A DNA stretch of 64,000 nt from Chamaecyparis obtusa. Taxonomy: Eukaryota; Streptophyta; Pinopsida; Cupressales; Cupressaceae. A program made the translations under genes and the position numbers. Position 1 is the stretch's first letter, and each line of letters starts with the position of its first letter. The stretch is from positions 7,501 to 71,500 of the forward strand of contig BSBK01001299.1 in the NCBI GenBank assembly GCA_027943335.1. The letters are read 5' to 3'. The notes under the pieces are model-generated. The model did not search any database. It was not told the DNA's origin and worked only from the letters and a program-made list of their open reading frames with translations. Of the stretch, positions 1-11,800 are shown in pieces.

Positions 1-591
1 TTTGTTTATAACAAATTTGTAAAAATTATCCTTTTCTTTCATACATCTATTTATGCAATAATTTTGTATTCTGCAAATACCATTAAGCCATTTCACTTTG
101 ACATATAAATGTAATTTAGGAGAAATAGAAAATGTACTATTTTTAGTATAAAATGTTCATGGGATCTACCTGATTGAGTCATTGGTAAAAATATGGTAAC
201 AATAAATATTAACTCAATTTCATATAAATAAATATTTTATAATTACCACATTGAAGTGGATTGACCAAGTGTTAAATCAATAATGTAGGTAAAATTCTCA
301 TAATTTCATCTCAAATATATACGTGTTCTTAATCTAAGTATTAGCATAAAATAAGATATACAAATGATAGATCTACAACCTCAATGCCATAAGTCAAATT
401 GTATAAATATACAATTATATGAATATAAAAAAAAATTATTAAATACATAATCAATGTAAAGAATGTCATCAACTATCATTAAGCCAACTTGGATATCCTA
501 TGAAACCAGACACAAGAAAATGTTCAAGACACTTTTCTTCCCAACCATGAAGCCTTATGCTTCCTTAGGACTCTTATTTCTCCAAGAATAT
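1..591. other. AT-rich intergenic sequence, left of duplication
   Basis: No reading frame of useful length, RNA gene or repeat could be recognised here. The sequence is AT-rich and unique within the window. It does not resemble the sequence just left of copy B, so the left edge of the duplication lies at about position 592. Confidence 0.5.
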
Positions 592-839
592 TTGATCTTG
601 CAATGCCTAGCTACCTTTAAATAAAAATACAAGTGGGTATCTGGGCACATCTTAATATACTCGCATACAATTCCTAACATGAATTCTTTGATCACTTGAT
701 CCCTGGGGTGGGTAGGAATGTTAGTGAAGGGATGGTTTTCTCATGTTTCTTTTTAAAAAATTGTGGCATAGTATGGGTAAGGATGTGTCTGATGTTATTA
801 AATAATTATTTGGTACATGTAGAATCTTGAAGGAAATTA

Positions 840-1700
840 ATGCCCCTTTCCTTGTTTTGATCCCTAAAAAGACTCGAGCTGACTTTATGGATTCATTAAA
901 ACCTATTAGCCTCTACAAGTCTTTGTACAAAATTATCTGAAAAGTGATCACCTCTATAATTTTAAATTGCTACCTAATCTTATTTCTCCCCAGCAAAATG
1001 GGTTTATCTCTTGCGGGAAAATCTCAGACTCTATCATCTTGGTGTATGAAAATATCCACTCTCTTATCATCTCTTCTAATCATGGATTCCTTATAAAAGT
1101 AGACTTATCTAAGGCTTATGATAGATTTGACTGATTTTTTCTCCTCAAGGTGTTCCATGGTTTTGGCTTTGGAAATAAACTTATCTAATTGATTCATCAA
1201 CTTATCTCTACCATTTCTATGGTTGTGATGATTAATGGATCCCCTTTTAACTTCTTCACACCTTCGAGGGGGCTTAGCCAAGGGGATATTATATCTCCTA
1301 TCCTCTTTTATATTATGGTTGAATGTCTGGATAGATGCTTTCTTAAACTCAAAAAAATGGAGTTATCCAAGGATTCAAGTCATCATCTCATCCCCAAACT
1401 TTCTATTGAATGAACAATTTATGGATGACACTATTCTTATGGGGGAACCATTATTAAATAAGATAGAAATATTAAATTGGCCTTCAATACTTATTCTAAC
1501 ACCTTGGGTAAATTGATTAAATTGGAGAAAATCTCTTTATTCTTTATCAACATCTTGTAAGAAAGACAATTGAGGATTTGTAAATTTCTTTGATGTGTTA
1601 CTTTTGCTCTTCTTGGGAATTATTTGGCCTATCACCTAGGGTGAAAACCCCCTAATTCCTTTTGCATATCCATAATTGGAAAATTAAATAGAAATTTAGC
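840..1700 (+). pseudogene. LINE reverse transcriptase fragment (copy A)
   Basis: Reading across frames gives the plant L1-type reverse transcriptase order. A VLIPKK-like segment near 855 is followed by KPISLY, the NGFISCGK segment, DLSKAYDR (palm motif A) near 1105-1130, then NGSPFNFFTPSRGLSQGD (1234 onward), and FMDDT, the equivalent of the catalytic [YF]xDD motif, near 1418-1435. The catalytic aspartate pair is still present in this copy. The domain is split by several frameshifts and in-frame stops, so no functional enzyme is encoded. Confidence 0.85.
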
Positions 1701-3039
1701 TCGTTGGAAAGGTAATTTGCTAAGTCGGGTAGGAAAAATGCAATTACTTAAAAGTTGTCTCCGACACCTCCATATCTATGTCTTAAGTCTGTTCAAAATT
1801 TCAGCAAAATATGTGGAATTTTTGGAAAGAATTCAAAGAATTTTATCTAGTTAGGAACTAAACAAAGGAAGAGAATGCCTCTCATTGATTGGAAGTAATT
1901 GTTAAAATCCAAAAAAGGTGGTCCTAGTATTAGGCCTATCTGTATGTTAAATAAAGCTTTGTTGGCTAAACATATTTGGAGAATGTATGAGGAGGAGAGG
2001 GAATGAAATATAATTTGGAAAATAAAGTGTCTCTTCAATGCCCCATCTCTTGAGGATTTTTTCTAGGATCCCAATATCATAAATTGATCCTATATCCGGA
2101 ATTGTGTTTAGGGAGTTAAGGAAGTGGTTGTGAAAGGGAAAAGGTTGAACTTGGAAATGGAAGTAAAATCTGGCTTTTGAGGACTGTTGGTTGATGGAAA
2201 AACCTTGAGAGCTTCTTCCACTTGATAACAGTATCATTCAGAGATATAAAATGATTTATGGAAATCTGGTTGTTGATTATTGGAAGAATGGTTCCTGGGT
2301 CAATTTGAGTAGTATAGACTTAACTTATTCTCAAAGTAAGATTTCTCTCAATTCCAACTTAGTGAAAGGAGATTATTTTGATTCTTTAATCATGGCTCTT
2401 AATCCTACCAGGAAATTTTCTGTCTCTTCTAGATTGTCTTCTCTTTATGATTCTAATAGGGAAATCTGTTTCTCAGCTTATTTCTAAAATAAAAATATTA
2501 TCCCTAATGTTGAGATCTTTTTTAGGATTCTTGTCCAAAAGAAAATTGTAACTATTGATAATCTGTGTAGAAGAGGGTTTTTTCTTACTAACAGATGCTT
2601 TATTTGCAAGAATAATGTTGACCTTTGTTTTTCACCTATTGTTCCAGTGCACTTTCACACTTGAAATCTAGGGATACAGCCTCCAAGGTTGAAATCTCTC
2701 TTGGATCTTCCTAGGGAATATTCTAGACTTTCTTGTGTAATGGATCTACCCAGCGCCTAATAAGGATTCTAAGATGGTTTTGTCATTAGTTTCTCCTCAA
2801 ATATTCTAGAATCTTTGGAAAGTGCACAACAATAGGATCTCTAGGAACAGAGAGGCCCCTCCGATTGTGATTTTTAAAGATATTATTAGGGCTATCCTGG
2901 ATAAATTTTCTTCTATCAAAGGAGAATATGAATTTTAAGGAGAAAGATATGATTCTAATTCATTTAAATTTTGTAACTTTAATTCCAAAGGAAAGAAGGA
3001 AATTATGAGGGAGGGTTTGGTTTAGTTATATCCTATAGT

Positions 3040-3440
3040 GGGCTAGTTTAAAGCCAATTTTGATGGCATTGCTAAAGGAAACCTGGGCTAGGCTGGTTGT
3101 GGGGGGTTGGTTAGAGATATATATGAAAACTACATAGGAGAAGTGTAAATCCCTTTGGGTGTTCATACTAGCCATGTTTCCAAAGTGATGGGTGTTCTCT
3201 AGGTTCTTAAACTTGCTAAGAAGTTGAAATGCCAAAATATTTGGGTAGAGGATGATTCTAACAACATCATCAAATGCTTAGAAAAAATAAGGCCTCACGA
3301 TCTATAGAGCCCATCATTAGGGAGGTTGAGGTCATTATGGGTACCTTCAATTAGGTAAAAATATCCCGCACATATCTTAAAACTAATAAATTCATGGATC
3401 ATGTTGCCAGCATTACTGTTAAAAGAAATTAAATCATTAC
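3040..3440 (+). pseudogene. LINE RNase H domain fragment (copy A)
   Basis: The segment downstream of the reverse transcriptase matches the RNase H domain found at the C-terminus of many plant LINE ORF2 proteins. Visible landmarks are FDGIAKGNLG, then GCGGLVRDIYENYIGE, then WVEDDSNNIIK. They correspond to the first catalytic Asp block and the Asp-containing block of the family. Stops and frame changes interrupt it. Copy B (28440-28880) preserves the same domain better. Confidence 0.7.
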
Positions 3441-3699
3441 TTAGAATGGAGGCCTTACGAAAGAAAAAGAATTAAAAAGAATCATTAATTATGATTTGAT
3501 GCATATTAATGTGGTAAGGATAACTGCCAATTATGGAAATGGCATTCAAGAACCTTAATTTTGGGAAAGGCATTATGGCTATCTAGGGAAACTATGAAAA
3601 TATCCTTTTTAATCCTCCTTGACACATTTTTGAAGTTGCTATTTGGGCATTTTCTATCATCTGTATTTTGTCCAATTTCTTGAGTCTATATTATGTTGA

Positions 3700-4605
3700 A
3701 AGAAACATGGGAGGATACATTACGAGACAATAACTTGACTTATGCAAGATTTGGAAAGAGGAGAAGGAGGTCTGGAATCATCACAGGAAAGGCAGAGTCA
3801 CCACCTACATTGAATGCCTTCATGGTTTTGATAGAAAGGTAATGAAATATTTTGTTAAAATATAGGATGGGTCTTTTGTCAATCTAGATGGGGTTAATGT
3901 TGAGCTTAATGTTAATTTTATTTTTGAAATTATAAGTCTTTCTAGCTCTGGGAGGGATATCTTTAAGGAGAGAAATATCCCTAATGTTGTAGTGCATAAA
4001 TTCCCCAAGATTGAGGAGGAGGGAGATTTTTTAACCAATAAGGGGAATTATTACAATTTTGAGAAAATTAAGCCCTTTTGGAGGAAATGTTGACCTTTGT
4101 CATGGCCTACTTCACCATGGATGGAAGACACACTAAGGTACATAGTTACAACTTTGTTTTTTTAAATCATTTTCAACACAAGAATAGGGTTTCTATCCTA
4201 TTTTTCATTTTCAAGTCTCTGAATCATATCCTAGAAGAACACAAGAAAAAACCCAATAAGTTTGTCCTCCATGAAGGGCTTTTCTTTCTCATCTATGATT
4301 ATTGCAAAACTTGGACCCCTAAGATAGCTATTAAGGATTCAAAGACAAAGAAGAAAGCGACCAGTGCTAGTTCAGATGAGGCTAAAAGGAAAACCCCTCA
4401 GAGATCTAAAGGAAGAAATAAAACCTCTATTAACCTTCTTAATCAGTTTAATAGAGAGAAGGGTATGGAGAGGAAGGATGACTATGATGTCAAGTTTGAA
4501 AAGAAAGGGATGAGTGTGGCTAAGTGTGGGTTTGATGAAGAGAAAGGTGAAGAAATAAAGGTGAAGATGAATTGGTTGCTAAGTATATTAGGGGTGTACC
4601 CATAA
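3700..4605 (+). pseudogene. Extra reading frame of unknown function after the LINE RNase H (copy A)
   Basis: A reading frame with one apparent frameshift near 4080 lies between the RNase H remnant and the LINE 3' tail. The first part reads IWKEEKEVWNHHRKG, then VTTYIECLHGFD, then DGSFVNLDGVNVEL and IKPFWRK. The second part is an uninterrupted frame at 4078-4605 containing YFTMDGRHTKVHSYNF and FLNHFQHKNRVS, with a lysine-rich C-terminal third. The pattern of a short hydrophobic N-terminal half, then a 'PFW...TM(D/E)GR...NHF' region, then a charged tail resembles uncharacterised proteins carried by plant mobile elements. That resemblance is from memory and untested. No catalytic motif was seen. 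It could be a captured gene, a fused second element, or an element-specific ORF. Confidence 0.4.
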
Positions 4606-5369
4606 ATGGTGTGGTGGGTACAACTTGTCAGGAAGTTGGGAATTCTCCAAAGAAGGGTGATTAAAAGATGGATGGAAATCAAAAGAGAAGAAAGGAGATG
4701 CAAGTGGATGATAAAAATACTCAATAGAAAGAAGTTAACAAGCATAACAACCAAAAAAGTAGAAAAGGTAATGATAATACTCCCCATATTATGGACTATT
4801 CTAGTTCTAGCTCATTGACCCCACCTCTCAGGCCCAAAAAATAAGGTTGTTCATAACATTTCTGATTTTAGAAGGAAAGAGGAGATGGCTCATCTAAGTC
4901 TTAGTCCTCCCGAGCACAATCTGCATTCCTCGCTAGTTTTCCTCCAAAAGTCTAAGCTCAGTGCCAATGTTTCCTATTCCATGGATAATTGGGTGCATAT
5001 TGAATTGACCAACATATATATTCCAAACTAGACACTATTCAGGATCCGTTGGATATGGATTCTCAGGCCAGAAATAATCTTGAAGAGAGTATTGGGGTCC
5101 ATCTTCATGGCATGATAATCATAAAATGGATGTTTCTATTCATAAAATTATGGCCTTGAATGGAAAAATGATGAAGATGGTGGTGAATAGGAACATTGGA
5201 TAGGTGGTTCTAGATGAAGTGATGAACATGGTTATTGTTGAAGGTCACGAGATGTGTACTCGGGCTATTCTTAGGAAGAAGGCATCCATCCTGAAGACGC
5301 TAAGCCCTAAATCAGGGCATGGATGACATTACTATCATTGAAGAGGAAGCAACTTCTAATTTGAAAGAC

Positions 5370-5605
5370 TTGGCCTAGTGATCTACTTGTCCTTGTTTTT
5401 CTATCCTATTTTTTGCATCTAGTTGTTGGTGTTGTCTTTTTGTGGTGGGTTCTTCTACTAGTTGTTGGTCTGGTCCTATTAGTTTTCCTTTCTTCTTACA
5501 ATGTTTTTTTATTGTAGTCTTTATTGAATATCTTTTGTAATCCTTTGTAAGGGATTTTGGGGCTCCCCTCAAAGCTTCTTTTTTCCTTAATCAAAAGTTT
5601 GTGGT
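5370..5605 (+). repeat. LINE 3' tail (copy A)
   Basis: This is a T/G-rich stretch with alternating TTGTTGG and TTTTTTCTT runs, then a GGGATTTTGGGGCTCCCC block and the terminal TTAATCAAAA. The well-preserved LINE at 47358-53447 has an equivalent GGGTTTCAGGCACCC block followed by TTAATCTAAAA, which marks this as a LINE 3' end. There is no long poly(A) tail. Confidence 0.6.
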
Positions 5606-6950
5606 GTACGACAACCATAGATTGATGGAAATTTCACATTTTCTCTATTTTTTTTTTTTATCTTCAAGAGAATTGTATGTAGATTTATGTCATAAAACTT
5701 ATTTTCCAAAAAATGGAAAAATAAAAAAATGATTTAAGTTTTAGTGAAACTCACTATTTTAAGATTAGTTACCATTTTTAATTAATATCTAATGAAAACA
5801 TAGTAAATATTATCATATCACCATATAATTTAGATTTCTAAAATATGGACGATGAGAATTCTAATTTGCGTTTTCATTTTGTCAAAAAATATGATCAAGA
5901 AGCCCCTTAAAAAATGATACATAAATTTGGTAGTCTAGTGCCTTAGCCATTATTTTGGAGGTCCAAGAATAGGCTTGGTCCCACCAAGCCTATCCCAAAC
6001 TGAAAAATGATGTGCAAGCATGTGTCCCGCTCCATTTTTTATGAAGCGTGTGCTTGTTATTTAAAATTAAAGAAATGAGTGCCCTTTCTTCAATACAATA
6101 AATCAATGTGTAAAAATGCATTTCTAGTCATGATTAAAAAATTGAAAACAAGTAATCATTTTTAAAAAAATAAGCACCCTTTTTAAAAAAAATGGGTAAC
6201 CATGTTTTGAATTTTAGATCAGGCATCTAAACCTAAAGTGAGTGCCCTTTTTTTCTCAAAATGGACGCCTTTTTCTAGCAACATTTTCTAACTCCACAAG
6301 ACTTCCTCTGAATTGGGACCCAACTTATTGCACTTACCCTTAATTCACTTAGGCAAAATAATCAAGGGGAGAAGCAAAAACATTTTCTTTCTTTCTTTAG
6401 TCAATTTTTGTTAGTCTTACCTTCACTAGCATGCATTAGGCTTATGTGTTTGAACTCTATTAGTCATAAGGTAAGAAAATAGGTCCTCACATAGGTAGAC
6501 ATTATAAAATAAACATAAATTCATCAATTTTCCAATGATATAAGTTTTTATTGGACCATTATATTTATTTAGAAAATATTTAAACCATAGTTTACATTTT
6601 TCATTTTAGGGCTAAGATTCTTATTTCTATTTATTGAGGTGATATAGTGATAGTTTTCTTATTTCTGTATATGAACATCCACACCCTCCTTGAAAAATAT
6701 CTCTCCTCCTCAAAATTTAGAGGTATCTACCTCTATAGGATCAGGAGCATAAACAAACACCTAAAAGAGAAGCCACCCTCAAACCATTCCTACATCCAAG
6801 TAGCCAAAGATAGAAGTAGCCTATACAAAGTAACATCTCCACTTATCACAAGACATCTGACCATCTCCATTAGGGTGGCCCTCAATTCAATAGGAATATT
6901 AAGAGATGAGGAACAACAAGGAGATAAAAAGAGCTAACCCTTAGCCACTA
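5606..6950. other. Intergenic sequence with a block of an older dispersed repeat
   Basis: No gene was seen. Positions 6335-6650 resemble 44425-44715 and, in part, 20035-20165. The shared pattern includes CACTTAGGCAAAA, TTATGTGTTTGAAC, a TAAGGTAA...ATAGGT block, and GTAGA(C/T)ATTATAAAAT. These three blocks look like one dispersed repeat family that predates the large duplication. The rest is AT-rich with short homopurine runs. Confidence 0.5.
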
Positions 6951-7990
6951 AAAGAATCCCCACCTCTAAAGGGGACAAATATAACTTAAAAGGAATCATA
7001 CAGGACTGGAAGAGGGAAAGAAGAAAGAAAGCCATAGAGAAGAAAAGAAGGAAAGACCACCACCAAGAACAAACACAAAATAATACCTAACCAAATGTAA
7101 AAGTAACAAAGAATGTTACCTTGAGAACTAGTAGAAATCACCAAAGACCAAAAGCAAAAAGGGCCAACAAAAGATAAAGTAGCCATACCCACACCAAACA
7201 AAAAGAAAGAAAGAGCAACACACCCAAAAAAAACCCTAGAAAAGAGGAGAGACAACCACCAGAGACAAACAAGGATGTCCTCACACCAAATCAAGCCTCA
7301 CTAGCTAAAACCCCAAAATTGAAGCAACATGCACACACCTAAAAAATATGAGAGGGAGAGGAAGCTAGAAAGGGGCCTAGGAAAAACTAAGGAAAAAGAA
7401 TCCCAAAATAGACTGACTACACAAAAAAAAATCCACACAAAGGAAACAAAAATTCTCCAAAGGATCAATTAAAGGAAAAGGCATAGAGAACAAACCCAAA
7501 AGTGAACACGCCACCAAGGAAAACCCCAGCTCGATGCAGGGAAGCCTCTTAAGATAAAACAAGGCCAACAAAAAGTAATAGAGAACGTGAAACATAAATC
7601 CATGGATTTAGACATCGTATCCACCAGAGACTCCTTATAAATAAGCACAAGTGCAATTAGTGATCCTCAACACCCACTATCACCTTAGGCAATGACAATC
7701 CCAACACTAGCTTCAACCTTCCTTTGGCTAGAGACAAACAAGAAGAAGGCACCATCCACACTTTTATCACAACCAACATCACCTTCTCCATCATCCAGAC
7801 AAAAATAGGGAAAGAGAAAGTGTGCAAAAAAAAAGAGACCACCACCAACCCAAACACCCTATGGAACAAACACCCCTAGAAGGGAATATAGGTCTACATT
7901 TCCATTCTCCTATTCATCTCCCTCCTCTAAGTTTCTAGAAACCCTAGTTCTCACTCCACACCCACTTCCACTCAACACCATTACTTTTAT
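6951..7990. other. Strand-asymmetric A/C-rich tract, non-coding (copy A)
   Basis: About 1 kb is strongly A/C-rich on the plus strand, with few G or T, and correspondingly T/G-rich on the minus strand. The minus strand gives several short hydrophobic reading frames, for example 6986-7294 and 7377-7595, but composition alone explains these. The matching copy B frames have different lengths and endpoints, which argues against coding. Minus-strand sequence near 7950 contains ACTAGGGTTTCTAGAAAC, which looks like a 5' leader. It may be the untranslated part of an old retroelement or transcript read on the minus strand. No function is assigned. Confidence 0.4.
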
Positions 7991-8234
7991 GGATGCATTT
8001 ATGTTACTATTATTTAGTGTATTTATTCTTTAGTTTATTTAATGATTATGCAAGACTTAATGGTTTGTATAGCTAATATACAATCTTCATTTAATTTTTA
8101 TATCTCATTAGACTCTCATACCAATAACACTTCTATTTTGATGAATTATTTGTTGTAAAATGTTTGTTAGTATTAATGGATATCTAGGAAATGAACCTTA
8201 TTACCATCTATTATTTATTAAAATTTAGAAATTG

Positions 8235-8365
8235 TAGATGCAGGGGATTTTTCCCTTCTGGTTGTTGTTGCCAAAAGTTTGGTTTTCTATGTTTTAATTT
8301 CTATGTTGTTCTTATTGTAAGGGATTAGAGGCCCCTTTGTGTTGAGTTAATCTTAAAAATCAAAA
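8235..8365 (+). repeat. LINE-tail-like relic (copy A)
   Basis: A GTTGTTGTTGCC stretch is followed by TTGTAAGGGATTAGAGGCCC, GTTGAGTTAATC and AAAATCAAAAG. This is the same arrangement as the LINE 3' tails elsewhere in the window. It is probably the orphan 3' end of another LINE insertion. The equivalent copy in B is at 33603-33733. Confidence 0.4.
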
Positions 8366-8894
8366 GCCATCAATAGTATTATCAATACATACAAAAAAAT
8401 TCCTAGCTGAGAGTAGCTTCAGTTATGTGGAACAGAATGTTTAATGAATTCTTTAGCTCCATACTAGACTAAACTAAGACTACGTGCATGTAGGAGGAAT
8501 TTATGATATGAACAATCAAATTGTGTTCAATAAGGAGATTGGTCAAAAATGGGAAATTTCTAGATACTAATTTTATTTTTTTAGGTTGGCATTTATATCT
8601 GAGCAAGACTTAAATAAATTGCACATATAAACTCCATAAAATTTCTAAACAAATTAGCAAGACTACATGAAACCACAAACTTCATGTTTTGTGTCTTTTG
8701 TGACCTAGAAAACTCAAAAAATAGAGCTTTATATTGTACAATTCAGAAGATGAAGAAGGTGGTTGTTGCATAGTCTATGAAATAGTTGGCAAACAGAAAC
8801 TTTTTGTGAATTTTTTTACTTTAATAACCAATAGGCTTTTTAAAAGGTACCAATGAAAAGATTAATTTAACTATACATGGTAAGTCTCCCCATG

Positions 8895-11800
8895 TGTAAT
8901 ACCCTTCGCAGCTCTTCACTGTTGGGACTATGTTAGTTTGATACCATTTTATCTCAGTTGATTAGATCAGACATATTTCATATTTATATTGTGGTGTGTA
9001 ATTAAACAATTATATTTTGGATGTTAATTGTCATGATTGAACTTGACCAAGACATTATGTGATGGTTAAATTTAGTAATGATAAATTTTATATGATGTTT
9101 CTAATGCATGTGTTAATTGATGCAATCTAGATGATTATTTTTGTCTGGTACTCACCCCATACCTACATGTGTATGGTATCATGTCTGTATCATGTTTGGT
9201 TTTCTTTTCTGTTTGGCGTGCCTCTATGGTAGAGGAGGAGGTGTAGTTACCTACATTGAGTCAGGTCCACACGTCCTAGCCATCCCTACCATTGTCTGTT
9301 ATTATGTTTATATATGCACATGTACATGCAGTGGTTTTTATGTAGGTTGCAGGTACCGGGCATCGACTTCCCTGGCTTGATAGGATGAGCGTGCCCTCAT
9401 TATGTCTCAATGGCAGAGAAGGGGAGTTAGCACTCAGGCCAATCCCCTAGCCCAACCTAATCGTCCTAAAACCATGGATAAAATCTTACTTGACTTACCT
9501 GATTCGAATTCATTCTAGCAAAATGAATCCGATATATATATTTTCCCGGTTGAGCATGATATTGATCATAGGTGTTGTTCCATGTTGATGTCATATTTTG
9601 ACCTTGTGGATTCATGTTTGATTCCTGATAGAAAATTATATTATGTTGGTGTATTAGTAAATATAATGTTATTAGTATGATATAACATAATCAAATATAT
9701 ATGGTTACACTATGCCTCTTATAATAAAAATATTATTAATTGTATATACGTTAATTTTATATATATGTTTATATATGTTTATATAGTTACAACTTATCAT
9801 GTATTTTGAAATATTGAGTGACATAACCTAATTCAAATGATAAATTGGAAATAAAAAAGAAATGAAATTCATAAGAGGAAATAAAATGAAAAGAAATTTA
9901 CAATTTAAAATTGTTATATTTTGGGTAGTTGACTTGAATAGTAGGGGGAAATAATAAAATATTTCTCCCCCCACTTTCCAAGCCAATTTAGAGGGAGAAG
10001 AGAGAAAGACTTGTCATTACCTTTCATATGCAAAATTTAGAGAAGAGAATAGAGAGAGAAGTGAAGGGTTGAGGAAGAGAAGAGAGGGAGAGTAGAAGGC
10101 AATTTGGGAGCTGATCTAGAAGCAGTTGAGAGTTCAAGCTTGTGGGTTTGAGAGGTATTCTCAGCTGGACTTCATCAGCCTACTTGTTGAATCAGGTAGG
10201 GTTTGAGTTCCCTTAATATGCTCTAAATTAGTTTCAATTATTTTCCAACAAAGTAGAGGATACACTTATCTTCTCAAATGAAGTGTGAAGCAATAAACAA
10301 TTGAGATTTTAGCTTCCAATGTGGAATTTTAACACCTCAACATACAAACTTCTCCAATTCAGTCATTAGTGGAAGCTAAATTTGAAATGTGAAAAACTTG
10401 TTATTTCCAAACACAATGGAACTTAGTCATATTTTGATCCAATGTTTGCCACAATACTTATTTATTAGATCATACAATTATTCCAAATTGAGGGAATTAG
10501 TAAATCAAATTGACAATCAAATTGGGAAACAAATAACATTATGTATGGGATAGCAAAATAATCTAAGTGTTTCAATGGAGAAAACCAACAACAAAAATAA
10601 AACTAAGTCTTTGAACAAATAGACATTTCCAGCTCTCTGGAAAATGTATGGGAATAATTCCCATACACTTTCCAAAAACACAGTCATTATTATATTATTT
10701 GTTTTCCACCTAACTTCATAAAATATATATTATATAGTTCAAAATATTAGAAACTTAACCATCCTATGAAATGGAGGATATATTAAATAATAAAATAAAA
10801 TAAAAGCAAAATTCTATCTTCCCAAATGAGTGGGACCCACACCATCTTGAAGGATTGAAATTTCAATATTCATAAATGAATAAATATTTTAAGTTTTCCT
10901 TGCATAGTGAAAATGACCCAAACTGACATGGTAATTATGGGTGACAAAGGGGTGGTCAAATCATGTTTCTCTTACATTACCTTAACACTCCTCCACTTGA
11001 TTTTTGCACCACCTTTGGCAATAAAATATTCAATATATTCCCCACCTCCAATCTTTCCATCATGGGCATTCAGCATGGGGATCCTCACTTTCACCTTGAA
11101 ATTCCCTATGTTTACATTACCTTTTAAATGCATTAAACCACCTCATAAACTTTTTCAAGCTTTCTTTGCCATGGTGGGTGGTGTACTTGGGCTTGAAGCC
11201 CACTTGGAGCATGTTTTAAATAAATATTTATGTCCTTTTTGACCTTCCTTATCTTGAGCGCCTACCTCCTTGGAAAAAAATCTTTTTCCCATGTCTTATC
11301 AAGATTATGGGCAAATCAATTAGTGTGCAGGCTTTTAATTGCTTGGGGTGGTGTGAGATGTTGAGCAAAAGTCTTTTCTTGCATTTAAATATTTTTTTTT
11401 TTAAATTCCTTCCTAGCCAACATGGACGCCACTTTGACAATTGCATGTTTTTTGAAAAAGGTTATTTAGTTACCATGATTATTATGTGGATATGGTAGTT
11501 TAGTTTAGGAAATATGGAGATAAAAGAGGTTTATAAGAATTAGAGCCTAATTGAATTTGAGTAGGTACCTTATTAGAATGCTAGTCTAGGAGTTAAGTGG
11601 AGTAGTAAATTGATATATTTAATTTATGTAAGTTTTATTTAAAGATGTGTAATGCATTTATAATTTGTGGGTTTTATTAATTAACACATTAATAATTATA
11701 ATTAATATTACATTGTAACATTGGGAGTTAAGGTATATTCATAATTCTTAAGTGATATAATATAATCTTTTAATTAGATAATGAATGTATTCTATAATCA

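Larger units (their letters stand above)
690..5605 (+). mobile_element. 5'-truncated, decayed LINE (copy A)
   Basis: This is a non-LTR retrotransposon remnant on the plus strand. It begins inside the reverse transcriptase domain, so the endonuclease and first ORF are missing. The order is reverse transcriptase (about 840-1700), a connector and zinc-binding stretch (about 2250-2700), RNase H (about 3040-3440), an extra reading frame (about 3700-4605), then a T-rich 3' tail ending near TTAATCAAAA at about 5584-5594. The intact-like LINE at 47358-53447 ends in a similar TTAATC(T)AAAA motif, which supports this as the 3' terminus. Many frameshifts and stops rule out activity. The 5' boundary is approximate. 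Confidence 0.8.

Noticed and set aside
4482..4787. Minus-strand hydrophobic frame (also 30022-30243)
   Set aside because: It is antisense to the lysine/glutamate-rich part of the extra LINE frame; the opposite strand of such codons reads as Phe/Leu/Ser.
6986..7869. Hydrophobic minus-strand frames that look like membrane proteins
   Set aside because: They come from T-rich composition. The copy B equivalents have different boundaries and stops, so there is no sign of coding constraint.
10907..11242. 111-codon plus-strand frame inside the copy A insertion
   Set aside because: No motif and no supporting codon pattern; it is the expected size for chance in 4.7 kb.
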